Made by a program: the position numbers and the translations under genes. The notes under the pieces are model-generated. The model saw only the letters and a list, made by a program, of their open reading frames with translations. It did not search any database and was not told the origin of the DNA. Below are positions 52,553 to 61,174 of a stretch of 64,000 nucleotides of DNA, one piece after another. This stretch comes from Chryseobacterium sp. (GTDB lineage Bacteria > Bacteroidota > Bacteroidia > Flavobacteriales > Weeksellaceae), in the NCBI RefSeq assembly GCF_008014695.1, contig NZ_VOXE01000001.1:766627-830626 (forward strand). Reading direction: 5' to 3'. Position 1 is the first letter of the stretch. The number at the start of each line of letters is the position of its first letter.

Positions 52553-53566
52553 TTATTTTTTATCGACCATAATTCGGTCTTTTCTGTTGGCCAGTTCCCA
52601 GGCTGTAGCGAAGACCAGCTGCGCACGTTTCTGAAGCGCTGCATAATCAATCTTATTGGGATCATCGGTTGGTTTGTGATAGTCTTCATGAATTCCGTCG
52701 AAGAAAAAAACAACCGGCACGCCGTTTTTGGCAAAATTATAATGATCCGAGCGGTAATACAGTCTTTGCGGATCGCTTGGATCGTCGTATTTGTAATTAA
52801 GTTCAAGTTTTGCGGTTTTGTTGTTGGCTTCCACATTGATCTTTTTCAGATCTGAACTCAGCATTTCCGACCCGATGACATACACATAATCTTTTCCACA
52901 GTTTCCGGCATCACATCTCCCGATCATGTCGATATTTAAATCCACAACCGTATTTGCCAAAGGGAAAACGGGATTTTCAGCATAATATTCCGACCCAAAA
53001 AGCCCATGCTCCTCGCCTGTTACATGTAAAAACAAAACCGAACGTTTCGGGCCATGACCGGCTTTTTTGGCTTTCTGGAATGCTTCTGCAATTTCCATCA
53101 CCGCCACCGTTCCGCTTCCGTCATCGTCGGCACCGTTGTACACCACGCCGTTTTTGGTTCCCACATGATCATAATGTGCGGATATGACGATAATTTCATT
53201 CGGCTTTTCGCTTCCGGGAATATAGGCCATGATATTTTCAGAATCCGGCAGGGTCTCGCCTCTGCTTTTTGCGTTCATAAAAGATGCAGGCACTTTCTGG
53301 TAGTAGGAATTCATGGGTGTTGGATAAGAAACTCCCATATTCTGGTACTGTTTCACCATGTATGCTCCGGCTCTTTTCTGTCCTGCACTTCCGGTGTCGC
53401 GGCCCTCCATATCATCGGCAGCGATTACAAAAAGGTTCCTCTTCAGGTCATCCTGCGAAATGGAATTGTAGGATTCTTTGAAGGCGTTTCCTTCGTAGGA
53501 ATAGTTTACAGATGCACAGCTTGTAAGGATTACAGCAGAAAACAGCGGTATAAGGATTTTTTTCAT
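52553..53566 (-). CDS. M28 family zinc peptidase lipoprotein
   Basis: The 337-residue lipoprotein (lipobox AVILTSCAS, Cys at about 18) belongs to peptidase family M28. Zinc-ligand motifs are in order: VISAHYDHVGTK (His and Asp), NGADDDGSGTVAVMEIAEAF, the catalytic Glu pair in HVTGEEHGLFGSEYY, LNIDMIGRCDAG, and YYRSDHYNFAKNGVPVVFFF with the final His. It probably removes N-terminal residues from peptides at the outer membrane or surface. Convergent with tRNA-Arg. Confidence 0.9.
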   Translation of the reverse strand: MKKILIPLFSAVILTSCASVNYSYEGNAFKESYNSISQDDLKRNLFVIAADDMEGRDTGSAGQKRAGAYMVKQYQNMGVSYPTPMNSYYQKVPASFMNAKSRGETLPDSENIMAYIPGSEKPNEIIVISAHYDHVGTKNGVVYNGADDDGSGTVAVMEIAEAFQKAKKAGHGPKRSVLFLHVTGEEHGLFGSEYYAENPVFPLANTVVDLNIDMIGRCDAGNCGKDYVYVIGSEMLSSDLKKINVEANNKTAKLELNYKYDDPSDPQRLYYRSDHYNFAKNGVPVVFFFDGIHEDYHKPTDDPNKIDYAALQKRAQLVFATAWELANRKDRIMVDKK

Positions 53567-53654
53567 AGATCTAATTTTGGAATTTTAAAAGTACAATTAT
53601 TTTTCAAAATCTGCCCATCATTTTGTTGCAGCCATATTATAACCGTACAATGGT

Positions 53655-54000
53655 TCTAACATCTTGCGAAGCCATCGGAGAAACCTCCAATGTCCCAAAC
53701 ATTCTGCGGGAGCCATCGGAGAAACCTCCAACGCCTCAAACATTTTGCGGGAGCCATCGGAGAAACCTCCAATGTCCCAAACATTCTGCGGGAGCCATCG
53801 GAGAGACCTCCAACGCCTCAAACATTTTGCGGGAGCCATCGGAGAAACCTCCAATGTCCCAAACATTCTGCGGGAGCCATCGGAGAAACCTCCAATGCCT
53901 CGAACAACTTGCGTGAGCCATCGGATAAATGCCCAACGCCTCAAACATCCTGCGGGAGCAATCGGGTAAATGCCCAACGCCTCAAACATCTTGCGGGACG
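53655..54000. repeat. Array of eight 41-bp units, two alternating variants
   Basis: Units begin at 53673, 53714, 53755, 53796, 53837, 53878, 53919 and about 53960, exactly 41 nt apart, with a partial unit before the first. Units 1, 3 and 5 carry one variant of the central part, units 2 and 4 the other (AATGTCCCAAACATTC against AACGCCTCAAACATTT). Unit 6 is a hybrid, and units 7-8 share a GATAAATGCCC or GGTAAATGCCC change. All three forward frames stay open, because the unit has no stop, so it looks non-coding. Each unit contains GGAG-AAAC-CTCC, a small hairpin. Confidence 0.9.
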
Positions 54001-54017
54001 GAGTGACCCGCATGAAA

Positions 54018-54042
54018 AAAGCCGGAGAACATCTCCGGCTTT
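54018..54042 (-). terminator. Terminator of the hppA-ompA fusion gene
   Basis: The stem AAAGCCGGAGA/TCTCCGGCTTT (54018-54028 with 54032-54042) with a 3-nt loop is preceded by A residues on the plus strand, giving T residues on the minus strand. It lies 24 nt past the hppA stop and directly after the 41-bp array. Confidence 0.85.
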
Positions 54043-54065
54043 AATTCTAATTTTTGGCTGACTTC

Positions 54066-56822
54066 TTAAAAGTTCAGAACTCGAACATCAATCCTTCTGT
54101 TCTGAGCCATACACTCATCGGTATCATTCGCGGCACAAACCGGGAACTGCGATCCGTAACCTTCGGCCTCAATCCGGTCGCCGGCGATTCCGAGTTCCAG
54201 GAGTTTCAGTTTGGCCGTCTGTGCCCTTAAGCTTGAAAGTTTCAGGTTGGTGTCCTCATTTCCGGTATTGTCGGTATAACCTCCGAGTTTTATTCTCATT
54301 GTCGGATAAGCAGTCATCATTTCTGCAAGATTGTTCAGCGGCGTCTCGGAACCCATTTTCAGGTCGCTGCTTCCGCTTCTGAAATAAAGATTTTCAAGCG
54401 TGTACCACGAATTTGTATCCAATACTGTTTTATCCTGAAGTTGAACTCCCTGATAAAGATGATAAAGTTGGCTTCCTTTGCCCAGTGCAATCGATTTGTT
54501 GTTGAGTTTCACTTCCTGCATTTCTCCGGTTTCGTAAACAAAATCACCATCTTCATTCAGATGTCCTTTTACTGCAGTGTTTGCAATGGAATCTGAAGTT
54601 CCGAGGTTCATTCCTGTTACAGCATTTACATCAGTTCCATAACCCGCAGCTGAGGAGGAGTGTTTCAACAGACTTTCGATTTTAGCCGCTCTGTTGGCTT
54701 CAATCTGATCTTTATGCATGATGGCCAAAGTTGGTGCAATCACCAAAGAAACAATGGACATCAGTTTGATGAGGATATTCATCGACGGTCCGGAAGTATC
54801 CTTGAAAGGATCTCCCACCGTATCTCCTGTTACTGAAGCTTTGTGAGGTTCGGAACCTTTGTAATAGGTTTCTCCGTTGATTTCGGCGCCTTTTTCGAAG
54901 GATTTTTTAGCGTTATCCCACGCACCGCCGGCATTGTTCTGAAACATTCCCATCAGAACACCACAAACCGTAGCTCCAGCCAGGAATCCTCCCAATACTT
55001 CAGGTCCGAAAATAAATCCTACCAAAAGCGGTGAAACAATAGCGATGGCTCCCGGCAAAAGCATTTTTTTAATGGAAGCATCCGTGGAGATGGCTACACA
55101 TTTTTCATATTCAGGAACGGCTTTTCCTTCCAGAATTCCAGGGATTTCGCGGAACTGACGTCTCACTTCTTCCACCATGGCCATAGCAGCCTGTCCCACT
55201 GCGGTAATCGCCAGCGATGAGAAGATGAAAGGAATCATTCCTCCCACAAAAAGTCCGGCCAGAACATCGGCGCGGTAAATATCAATTCCGTCGATTCCTG
55301 CGATTCCTACGAAAGCCGCAAACAACGCCAATGCAGTTAAAGCTGCGGAAGCGATGGCAAAACCTTTTCCGGAAGCAGCAGTAGTATTTCCAACAGCATC
55401 CAGAATATCCGTTCTTTCGCGCACTTCTTTCGGAAGTTCGCTCATTTCAGCAATTCCGCCTGCATTATCTGCAATCGGGCCAAAAGCATCAATCGCCAAC
55501 TGCATGGCAGTAGTGGCCATCATTCCGGCAGCTGCAATCGCAACTCCGTAAAGACCGGCGCAGAGATACGATCCGTAAATCCCGCCTGCTAAAACCAAAA
55601 TCGGGAGTAAAGTGGATTCCATACCTACTGCAAGTCCGCCGATGATATTGGTGGCGTGACCGGTAGAAGACTGTTTGATGATACTTTTTACGGGTCTCTT
55701 ACCCATTGCGGTATAATATTCTGTAATGATACTCATGAGTGTTCCCACGACAAGACCCACCATGATCGCACCGAATACACCCATTTTGGTGAATTCAAAA
55801 TCCCGCAGAACCATTGTGTCCGGCAAAAGATAATTTACCAAGAAGTAAGAAGAAATAGCAGTAAGGACAATACTTCCCCAGTTTCCTAAATTCAAGGCAT
55901 TCTGTACTCTAGAAGTATCCAGATCTGAATCTTCACTGATTTTCACGAAAAATGTGGCGATGATCGAGTAAATAATTCCAGTTCCAGCAATAAGCATCGG
56001 GAGTAGAATCGGTGCAAAACCACCGAAAGCATCGTTTGAAAAAGTTTCTCGTCCCAAAACCATTGTGGCGAGAACCGTTGCGACATAAGAACCGAATAAA
56101 TCCGCTCCCATTCCGGCAACATCACCCACATTGTCTCCTACGTTGTCAGCAATCGTGGCTGGATTTCTTGGATCGTCTTCCGGAATTCCGGCTTCCACTT
56201 TTCCAACGAGATCAGCGCCTACGTCGGCAGCTTTGGTATAAATTCCGCCGCCTACTCTTGCAAAAAGGGCAATGGATTCGGCACCCAGTGAAAATCCGGT
56301 AAGGATTTCGATGGCTTTTTCCATTTCATGGGTATCCACCCCTGAATGCGGTGCAAAAACCTGTTTGATGATGAGATACACCGATCCCAAACCGAGGACC
56401 GCCAGACCTGCAACACCCATTCCCATTACGGAACCTCCGGTAAAAGAGACTTTAAGGGCTTTTGATAGCGATGTTTTGGCGGCTTCTGCGGTTCTGACAT
56501 TGGATTTTGTAGCGATTTTCATCCCGATAAATCCGGCTAAAGCGGAGAGGAAAGCTCCCACAACAAATGACAAACCGATTGACCAGTGGGAATTGGCGTT
56601 TGAGGCGCCCATAATACCCAGCAACACAGCAACAATTACCACGAAATACATCATGATTTTGTATTCCGCCTTCAGGAATGCCATTGCGCCGTCAGCAATA
56701 TGTCCGCTGATTTCTTTCATCCGGTCACTGCCTGCATTCTGCTTGCTCACCCACGCGCTTTGCACGAAAGTATAGATCAATGCAATAACCCCAAAAACCG
56801 GCACTAAATAAAATAAGTCCAT
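54066..56822 (-). CDS. hppA: Membrane pyrophosphatase fused to a C-terminal OmpA-like domain
   Basis: The 918-residue protein couples pyrophosphate hydrolysis to cation transport across the inner membrane. Residues 1 to about 710 form the 16-helix pump, with [37 protein letters not shown], and GNTTAA at 478-483 (Ala482 fits the K+-dependent group). A Glu in GAESIALF (E182) and DLFGSY (no Glu there) fit the Flavobacterium johnsoniae-type subgroup. A linker of about 75 residues leads to an OmpA-like domain: [22 protein letters not shown] with Asp851, [12 protein letters not shown] with Arg866, and [11 protein letters not shown]. Asp and Arg lie 15 apart, as in Acinetobacter OmpA (D271/R286), where they bind peptidoglycan diaminopimelate. 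Family topology puts this end in the periplasm. Confidence 0.92.
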   Translation of the reverse strand: MDLFYLVPVFGVIALIYTFVQSAWVSKQNAGSDRMKEISGHIADGAMAFLKAEYKIMMYFVVIVAVLLGIMGASNANSHWSIGLSFVVGAFLSALAGFIGMKIATKSNVRTAEAAKTSLSKALKVSFTGGSVMGMGVAGLAVLGLGSVYLIIKQVFAPHSGVDTHEMEKAIEILTGFSLGAESIALFARVGGGIYTKAADVGADLVGKVEAGIPEDDPRNPATIADNVGDNVGDVAGMGADLFGSYVATVLATMVLGRETFSNDAFGGFAPILLPMLIAGTGIIYSIIATFFVKISEDSDLDTSRVQNALNLGNWGSIVLTAISSYFLVNYLLPDTMVLRDFEFTKMGVFGAIMVGLVVGTLMSIITEYYTAMGKRPVKSIIKQSSTGHATNIIGGLAVGMESTLLPILVLAGGIYGSYLCAGLYGVAIAAAGMMATTAMQLAIDAFGPIADNAGGIAEMSELPKEVRERTDILDAVGNTTAASGKGFAIASAALTALALFAAFVGIAGIDGIDIYRADVLAGLFVGGMIPFIFSSLAITAVGQAAMAMVEEVRRQFREIPGILEGKAVPEYEKCVAISTDASIKKMLLPGAIAIVSPLLVGFIFGPEVLGGFLAGATVCGVLMGMFQNNAGGAWDNAKKSFEKGAEINGETYYKGSEPHKASVTGDTVGDPFKDTSGPSMNILIKLMSIVSLVIAPTLAIMHKDQIEANRAAKIESLLKHSSSAAGYGTDVNAVTGMNLGTSDSIANTAVKGHLNEDGDFVYETGEMQEVKLNNKSIALGKGSQLYHLYQGVQLQDKTVLDTNSWYTLENLYFRSGSSDLKMGSETPLNNLAEMMTAYPTMRIKLGGYTDNTGNEDTNLKLSSLRAQTAKLKLLELGIAGDRIEAEGYGSQFPVCAANDTDECMAQNRRIDVRVLNF

Positions 56823-56925
56823 AGATCATTTAAGTTTTAATAGTTAATAATGTGTTAAATATAGTAAAATTCACACGTACTTTTACCTATTTTTAAAAAA
56901 TCGTTATCAATGGGCTTAAAAAACA

Positions 56926-56958
56926 AAAAAGCAGGTAAAAATATTTTACCTGCTTTTT
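56926..56958 (-). terminator. Terminator between ppa and hppA
   Basis: A perfect 15-nt stem (56926-56940 with 56944-56958, core GCAGGTAAAA/TTTTACCTGC) with a 3-nt loop and A/T flanks ends the ppa transcript on the minus strand. hppA therefore needs its own promoter; TATATTTA (7/8) lies upstream of its start. Confidence 0.85.
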
Positions 56959-56978
56959 GTTTTTGTTAAATATGTTAT

Positions 56979-57590
56979 TTAGCCGCCGAACTTGCTGGCA
57001 TAATCTTCCTGAGAAGCCAATATCACTTTCTTGGCGTGTTCGGAACCGTACACTTCCTCAATTCTGCATTTTGCAGGCTCGTCCGGAAGATTTTTGTAGG
57101 TTAAGAAGTAATGCATTAATCGTTTTACTTCCGCCTGCGGCAGTTCTGTAATATCTCTAAAATGCCCGAATGCGTGATCGCCTTTCATTACGGCAACAAT
57201 TTTGTCATCGGCTTCACCTTTGTCGATCATTTTAAAACCACCAATTGGGATGGCTTCCATGAGCATTCCTCCTGAGTGGATGTTATGCGAACTCAGTACA
57301 CAAATATCAAGTGGATCCAAATCTCCCGTCATTACATCGGTTGCACCTCTTTCAATTGCTAGTTTCAGGACTTCATCATGACAGTAGGTTCTCGGGATAA
57401 ATCCGTAAAGCGCAGGAATAATATTTGAAAACTGCTGCGGACGATCAACTTTAAGATAACCACTTTGTTTATCGATTTCATATTTGATCGTATCACTCGG
57501 CACAATTTCCACAAAAACATTTACAACATCCGGAGCCTCCTCACCTGCTGAAATTCCGTGCCATGGGTGGGCTTTAAAATTTGGTATCAT
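56979..57590 (-). CDS. ppa: Soluble inorganic pyrophosphatase (family I)
   Basis: The 203-residue cytoplasmic enzyme hydrolyses pyrophosphate to phosphate with Mg2+. The signature is GDLDPLDICVL (the DxDxxD metal motif near residue 90); further markers are IKYEIDKQSGYLKVDR, IPALYGFIPRTYCHDE and DDKIVAVMKGDHAFGHFRDI. It lies 28 nt after the DUF7935-like gene in the same direction and may share the radC transcript. Just past its terminator comes the membrane pyrophosphatase gene. Confidence 0.93.
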   Translation of the reverse strand: MIPNFKAHPWHGISAGEEAPDVVNVFVEIVPSDTIKYEIDKQSGYLKVDRPQQFSNIIPALYGFIPRTYCHDEVLKLAIERGATDVMTGDLDPLDICVLSSHNIHSGGMLMEAIPIGGFKMIDKGEADDKIVAVMKGDHAFGHFRDITELPQAEVKRLMHYFLTYKNLPDEPAKCRIEEVYGSEHAKKVILASQEDYASKFGG

Positions 57591-57618
57591 TTATCTATTC
57601 TAATTTTTTTAATTACTA

Positions 57619-58134
57619 TTATTTTGCGGTCAGGAACAAAGCATCCTTTTTCAGCAGTTGAAGACTGTCTGAAATAAAATCCTCACCTTCCACATAATTC
57701 ATCAGGAAAACGGTTTTAAAATCTTTCAGATCTGCATTATCGCCAAGCGTTTCATAAGTGCTGTGCAACAATTTAATAATCATATTTTTGCACTCTACAA
57801 TATTCTGCCATGAATTTTTGCTGATGTATAGCTGCTGCGAGGAATTGTAGTCGTATTCTTCGGAAATGCTTTTTTCCAGAAGGAAGATATATTCGTGCAC
57901 GTTCAGATCGCTGTTGAATTTCGCAACAAGATTCGAAGGTTTCAGACGTTCCAGAAAAAGTGTCATTCTTTCGTAGGCCTGCAGATTGTTTTCGTTATTT
58001 GATTTTACCGACAGGATCTCGAGTTCCTTATTCTTCAAATCAATATAAGTGAACACGAACAGGCGGAACAAAACCAAAAGCGGAACTGCAATGAGGAGCG
58101 CAAAAACGTACGGGTAATATGGTTCGAAATTCAT
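57619..58134 (-). CDS. Single-helix membrane protein (DUF7935-like)
   Basis: The protein has 171 residues from the ATG at 58134. A hydrophobic helix (YYPYVFALLIAVPLLVLFRLFVF) is followed by a cytoplasmic Asn/Leu/Glu-rich helical section (residues about 30-110) and a C-terminal region with FLMNYVEGEDFISDS. A TTG at 58164 would add ten residues; the ATG was preferred as it places a clean helix at the N-terminus. It resembles a conserved Flavobacteriia family without function. It starts 31 nt after the stop of the preceding gene and ends 28 nt before ppa. Confidence 0.65.
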   Translation of the reverse strand: MNFEPYYPYVFALLIAVPLLVLFRLFVFTYIDLKNKELEILSVKSNNENNLQAYERMTLFLERLKPSNLVAKFNSDLNVHEYIFLLEKSISEEYDYNSSQQLYISKNSWQNIVECKNMIIKLLHSTYETLGDNADLKDFKTVFLMNYVEGEDFISDSLQLLKKDALFLTAK

Positions 58135-58164
58135 CTGCCTGTTTGAGGTTGCAAAAATAAGCAA

Positions 58165-59049
58165 TTATTGCTGGTTGGGGAAGATGTTCGTGAAAATTTT
58201 GAGTTTTGAAGGCTGTACAATCGGATATTCCTGCAGTTGGGCACCGAAACTTTTGAAAAAGACTTCAATTCCCCGGATATTCCCGCCCATAAAATCGAAT
58301 GACCTTTCATGAAGATATTCCTTAAGAATGCGGTCGATAAGAAATGAGGATCCGTTTTCTTTCATAAACTCATCATCATTCATCAGTCCAAGTAGCGAAA
58401 AAGAGGAACCGGAATCAGTAATTAGAGCCAGATTGGTTAATTTTACTTCTTTAAAACTGCCGAAGATTCTGAGTTTTTCTTCCTGATTCAAATATGTAAC
58501 ATATGTGAGAAATTTATTTCGATCAGCCGATTTATCAAGGCCTTTAAAATGTTTTTCTATAAAAGCAAGCAGTTCAGAATCCAGCTGAAGTTCTTTAAAA
58601 ATAAGATGTTGTGCCGATTTAACAGTTGATTTTCGGCCTTTGAAATAATTCTTTCGGTTTAAAGCATAATCGCCCTTTCCGAGGAAATAGTTTTTTTTGG
58701 TAACAGCGTAGTTTCTGATGGTATTTTTACAGTTAAAAGCATAGATCACCGTTCTGAAATTGTTCTGTAAAAAAGTCAGAAATTCAAGGTTAATCTCCGG
58801 ACAATCTTTTTTTCCGAAAACACCTAATTGCTGACAAAACAAAGGTATATGCACGAATCGAAGACCAAATTTTTTCACAAATGGGACCGGCATTACAAAT
58901 TCATAATCGCCGTACACCAGAATTTCCCAGTTTCCACTTAAAAAATCAAGTATTTCCCTGTGGGCATAGAAATTCTTCTGCACAGAAGTATCAATACAGT
59001 TTTCATATTTTTTGAAGTCAATTTCCTTGTATTTCAGTCTTTTGATCAT
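58165..59049 (-). CDS. FemAB/GNAT-like acyltransferase-type protein
   Basis: The 294-residue protein shows the two-domain pattern of FemAB/GNAT-like proteins. The first half has WEILVYGDYEFVMPVPFVKK and GLRFVHIPLFCQQLGVFG, which suggest a substrate-recognition strand. The second half has LALITDSGSSFSLLGLMNDD, FLIDRILKEYLHERSFDFMG and RGIEVFFKSFGAQLQEY, which resemble the acyl-CoA or aminoacyl-binding half. The fit is by pattern only. Its ATG overlaps the radC stop (ATGA), so the two are translationally coupled. Confidence 0.6.
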   Translation of the reverse strand: MIKRLKYKEIDFKKYENCIDTSVQKNFYAHREILDFLSGNWEILVYGDYEFVMPVPFVKKFGLRFVHIPLFCQQLGVFGKKDCPEINLEFLTFLQNNFRTVIYAFNCKNTIRNYAVTKKNYFLGKGDYALNRKNYFKGRKSTVKSAQHLIFKELQLDSELLAFIEKHFKGLDKSADRNKFLTYVTYLNQEEKLRIFGSFKEVKLTNLALITDSGSSFSLLGLMNDDEFMKENGSSFLIDRILKEYLHERSFDFMGGNIRGIEVFFKSFGAQLQEYPIVQPSKLKIFTNIFPNQQ

Positions 59050-59723
59050 AATAAATTTTCATCAGCAAAACTGAAATAGGCATTTTGGGTGATTATCAAA
59101 TGATCGAGCAACTGAATATTGAGTAACTTTCCGGCATCTGCAATCTGACGGGTGATTTTAATATCTTCTTGGCTGGGTTTTAGGTTTCCGGACGGATGGT
59201 TGTGGGCAATAATAATTCCCGTGGCGAAATTTTCGAGCGCATCTTTAAACAGAATTCTGATATCTACTACCGACTGGTTAATTCCGCCGGAACTGAGTTT
59301 CGTTTTCGAAATGACCCTGTTGTTCTGATTCAGAAATAAGGCCCAGAATTCCTCCGTCTGCAGATCGGATAAGAAAGGAGAAAGCATCCGGTAGCTTTCG
59401 GTACTGCTGCTGATCTGAATTTTTTCCGGCACTTCCTGAGAAGCTCTTCGGCGTCCCATTTCAAGGGCTGCCGCAATGGAAATCGCTTTCGCTTCACCCA
59501 CTCCTTTAAATTTCATCAGATCAGAAATCCGGAGCAATGATAAATTATGCCAGTTGTTACCGACAGATTTCAGAATTTTCCTTCCCAGTTCCACCGCCGA
59601 TTCGTCGCGGTTGCCGCTTCCCATAATGATTGCCAGAAGTTCGGCATCTGAGAGTGAATCTTTGCCCTTCAGCAGAAATTTTTCTCTGGGTCGGTCATCT
59701 TCAGCAAGGAATTTAAGGGACAT
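59046..59723 (-). CDS. radC: RadC family JAB-domain protein
   Basis: The 225-residue protein has an N-terminal helix-hairpin-helix region (LLRISDLMKFKGVGEAKAISIAAALEMGRR). A JAMM/JAB-like metalloprotein domain follows: EFWALFLNQNNRVISKTKLS, GIIIAHNHPSGNLKPSQEDI (HNHPSG near residue 177). RadC was once linked to recombination repair; its true role is unsettled. It is the first of a run of three or four same-strand genes. No promoter of the exact consensus is visible; TAAATTTA (7/8) lies upstream. Confidence 0.92.
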   Translation of the reverse strand: MSLKFLAEDDRPREKFLLKGKDSLSDAELLAIIMGSGNRDESAVELGRKILKSVGNNWHNLSLLRISDLMKFKGVGEAKAISIAAALEMGRRRASQEVPEKIQISSSTESYRMLSPFLSDLQTEEFWALFLNQNNRVISKTKLSSGGINQSVVDIRILFKDALENFATGIIIAHNHPSGNLKPSQEDIKITRQIADAGKLLNIQLLDHLIITQNAYFSFADENLL

Positions 59724-59802
59724 TGGATTTGAATAAGTGGATTCAGGATATAAATTTATAACAAAAAGTTAAAAACAGAATGAATCGCTTCAATAACATG
59801 AT

Positions 59803-60471
59803 CTAATAAATAATCTGCCCGTCCTTCATCACCAGCTTTCGGTCAGTGGTATCTGCCAGATGGATGTTGTGTGTGACGATTACAAAAGTCTGCCGGTATT
59901 TGTCTCTTAGGTCGAAAAAAAGCTGGTGAAGATCATCGGCATTCTTGGAATCCAGATTTCCGGTGGGTTCATCAGCAAAAATAATCTTCGGGGAATTGAT
60001 CAGCGCCCGGGCAACTGCAGCGCGCTGCGCTTCCCCGCCCGACATTTCATTGGGTTTATGGTGCAGCCTGTGTGCGATATGCAGGTCCTCGAAAAGAGAA
60101 TAGGCCTTGTCCAGAGATTCTTTTTCGTTTTTTCCGGAAATTCTGGTTGGCAGAAGTACATTCTCCAGCGCGGAAAACTCAGGTAAAAGCTGATGGTATT
60201 GGAATACAAATCCTATATTTTCATTCCTGAATTTTGAAAACTGCTTGTCGCTCATATTGATGAAGGACTGTCCATCCAGCATAATTTCAGTATCGAAATT
60301 TTTAGGATTAGTGGGGGCATCCAAGGTTCCTAAGATCTGGAGCAGTGTTGATTTTCCTGCACCCGATTCCCCGACTATGGAGACCACTTCCCCTTCTTTA
60401 ATGTGAATATCAACGCCTTTGAGGACTTCTAAATCACCGTATGATTTATGAATGTTTTTTGCTTTTATCAT
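59803..60471 (-). CDS. LolD-like ABC transporter ATPase
   Basis: The 222-residue ATPase is of the MacB/LolD class. Walker A is GESGAGKSTLLQILGT near residues 34-49, the Q-loop is VFQYHQLLPEFSALENVLLP, the signature is MSGGEAQRAAVARALINS, Walker B is IIFADEPTGNLD and the H-loop is VTHNIHLAD. It would power a lipoprotein-releasing or MacB-type mechanotransmission permease (LolCE, FtsX-like). No such permease gene lies beside it here. The XRE pseudogene lies only 5 nt upstream in the same direction. Confidence 0.88.
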   Translation of the reverse strand: MIKAKNIHKSYGDLEVLKGVDIHIKEGEVVSIVGESGAGKSTLLQILGTLDAPTNPKNFDTEIMLDGQSFINMSDKQFSKFRNENIGFVFQYHQLLPEFSALENVLLPTRISGKNEKESLDKAYSLFEDLHIAHRLHHKPNEMSGGEAQRAAVARALINSPKIIFADEPTGNLDSKNADDLHQLFFDLRDKYRQTFVIVTHNIHLADTTDRKLVMKDGQIIY

Positions 60472-60476
60472 AGGAT

Positions 60477-60870
60477 TTAAAAAAACTTTTTTTTGAGCAG
60501 TTTTTCTATTAGACGGTTTTGCGATTCTACTAATTGCGTAATTTGATCCTGATTTTGTATGAAATCTTTTAACAAACTATCAGAAATTTCATTATTTTTT
60601 GTTTCTGCACTATAAATATTACCTACAGCTCCATTGTGAATATTTCAGTGTTATTTTGAAAAACATGATTATCTAAAAAATACTGCGGCTCCACTTTAAA
60701 ATAAATCAGCCACTTTCTGCATAAAAATAAAATTTAACTTTTCGACTGTTCCGTTTTCTATCTTTGAAAGGTAACTTTGCGAAATGTCCAACTCATATGC
60801 AAGTGCCTCCTGAGTAACTTCATTCTGTTCTCATTAGCTTCTTTATCTTGAATCCGATATTATTATTCAT
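60477..60870 (-). pseudogene. XRE-family transcriptional regulator, disrupted by frameshifts
   Basis: Reading the minus strand from ATG 60868-60870 gives NNIGFKIKKL, then a shift; a helix-turn-helix (EVTQEALAYELDISQSYLSK, IENG) follows in another frame. It shifts after KVADLF to FKVEPQYFLDNHVF, and again to GAVGNIYSAETKNNE and a Gln-rich C-terminal helix (SLLKDFIQNQDQ, TQLVESQNRLIEKLL). At least three frameshifts are needed, so it is dead. Restored length is about 130 residues. Binding sites seen upstream may be its former operators. Confidence 0.8.
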
Positions 60871-60926
60871 TATGATGAGATACAAAATTCAAGCGTAAAG
60901 ATAAAATATTAATATTAAATAAGATT

Positions 60927-60966
60927 ATTCCAAATGGAATATCATTTTATTCTATTTGGAATTCCA
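60927..60966. promoter_or_regulatory. Paired dyads upstream of the XRE pseudogene
   Basis: ATTCCA-AA-TGGAAT at 60927-60940 and TGGAATTCCA at 60957-60966 are two dyads. ATTCCAAAT (60927-60935) and ATTTGGAAT (60954-60962) also form a larger inverted repeat. Such pairs are typical operators of XRE regulators. They lie between the pseudogene and the small ORF at 61059. Confidence 0.5.
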
Positions 60967-61058
60967 TACTATAAAAGTGCTTATTATTTTAGTATTCTAA
61001 AAAATACAAATACTCTTATTTGTATTTACTTCATTAAAACCTCACTAAATAAAAAAAC

Positions 61059-61166
61059 ATGCTAAAAAAATTACTAATCTTCGAGACTCTTCCCAAACAG
61101 TCTTCATTAAAAACTGTGTGGGGAAAATATTTAAGACCAATTATCAAGAATATTAACATTAAATAA
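61059..61166 (+). CDS. Possible 35-residue ORF ahead of the glycine-zipper gene
   Basis: ATG 61059 to TAA encodes 35 residues, basic and rich in Lys, Leu and Ile (contains KKLLIFETLPKQ and KYLRPIIKNIN). It ends 8 nt before the ATG at 61175. No family is recognised and coding status is uncertain. It could be a leader peptide or a remnant. Confidence 0.3.
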   Translation: MLKKLLIFETLPKQSSLKTVWGKYLRPIIKNINIK

Positions 61167-61174
61167 ACATAAAA

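Noticed and set aside
53655-54000. CRISPR array, or repeat-encoded protein (open frames of about 100-130 residues)
   Set aside because: Units abut with no spacers. Three forward frames and one reverse frame stay open because the unit lacks stops, which is not evidence of coding.
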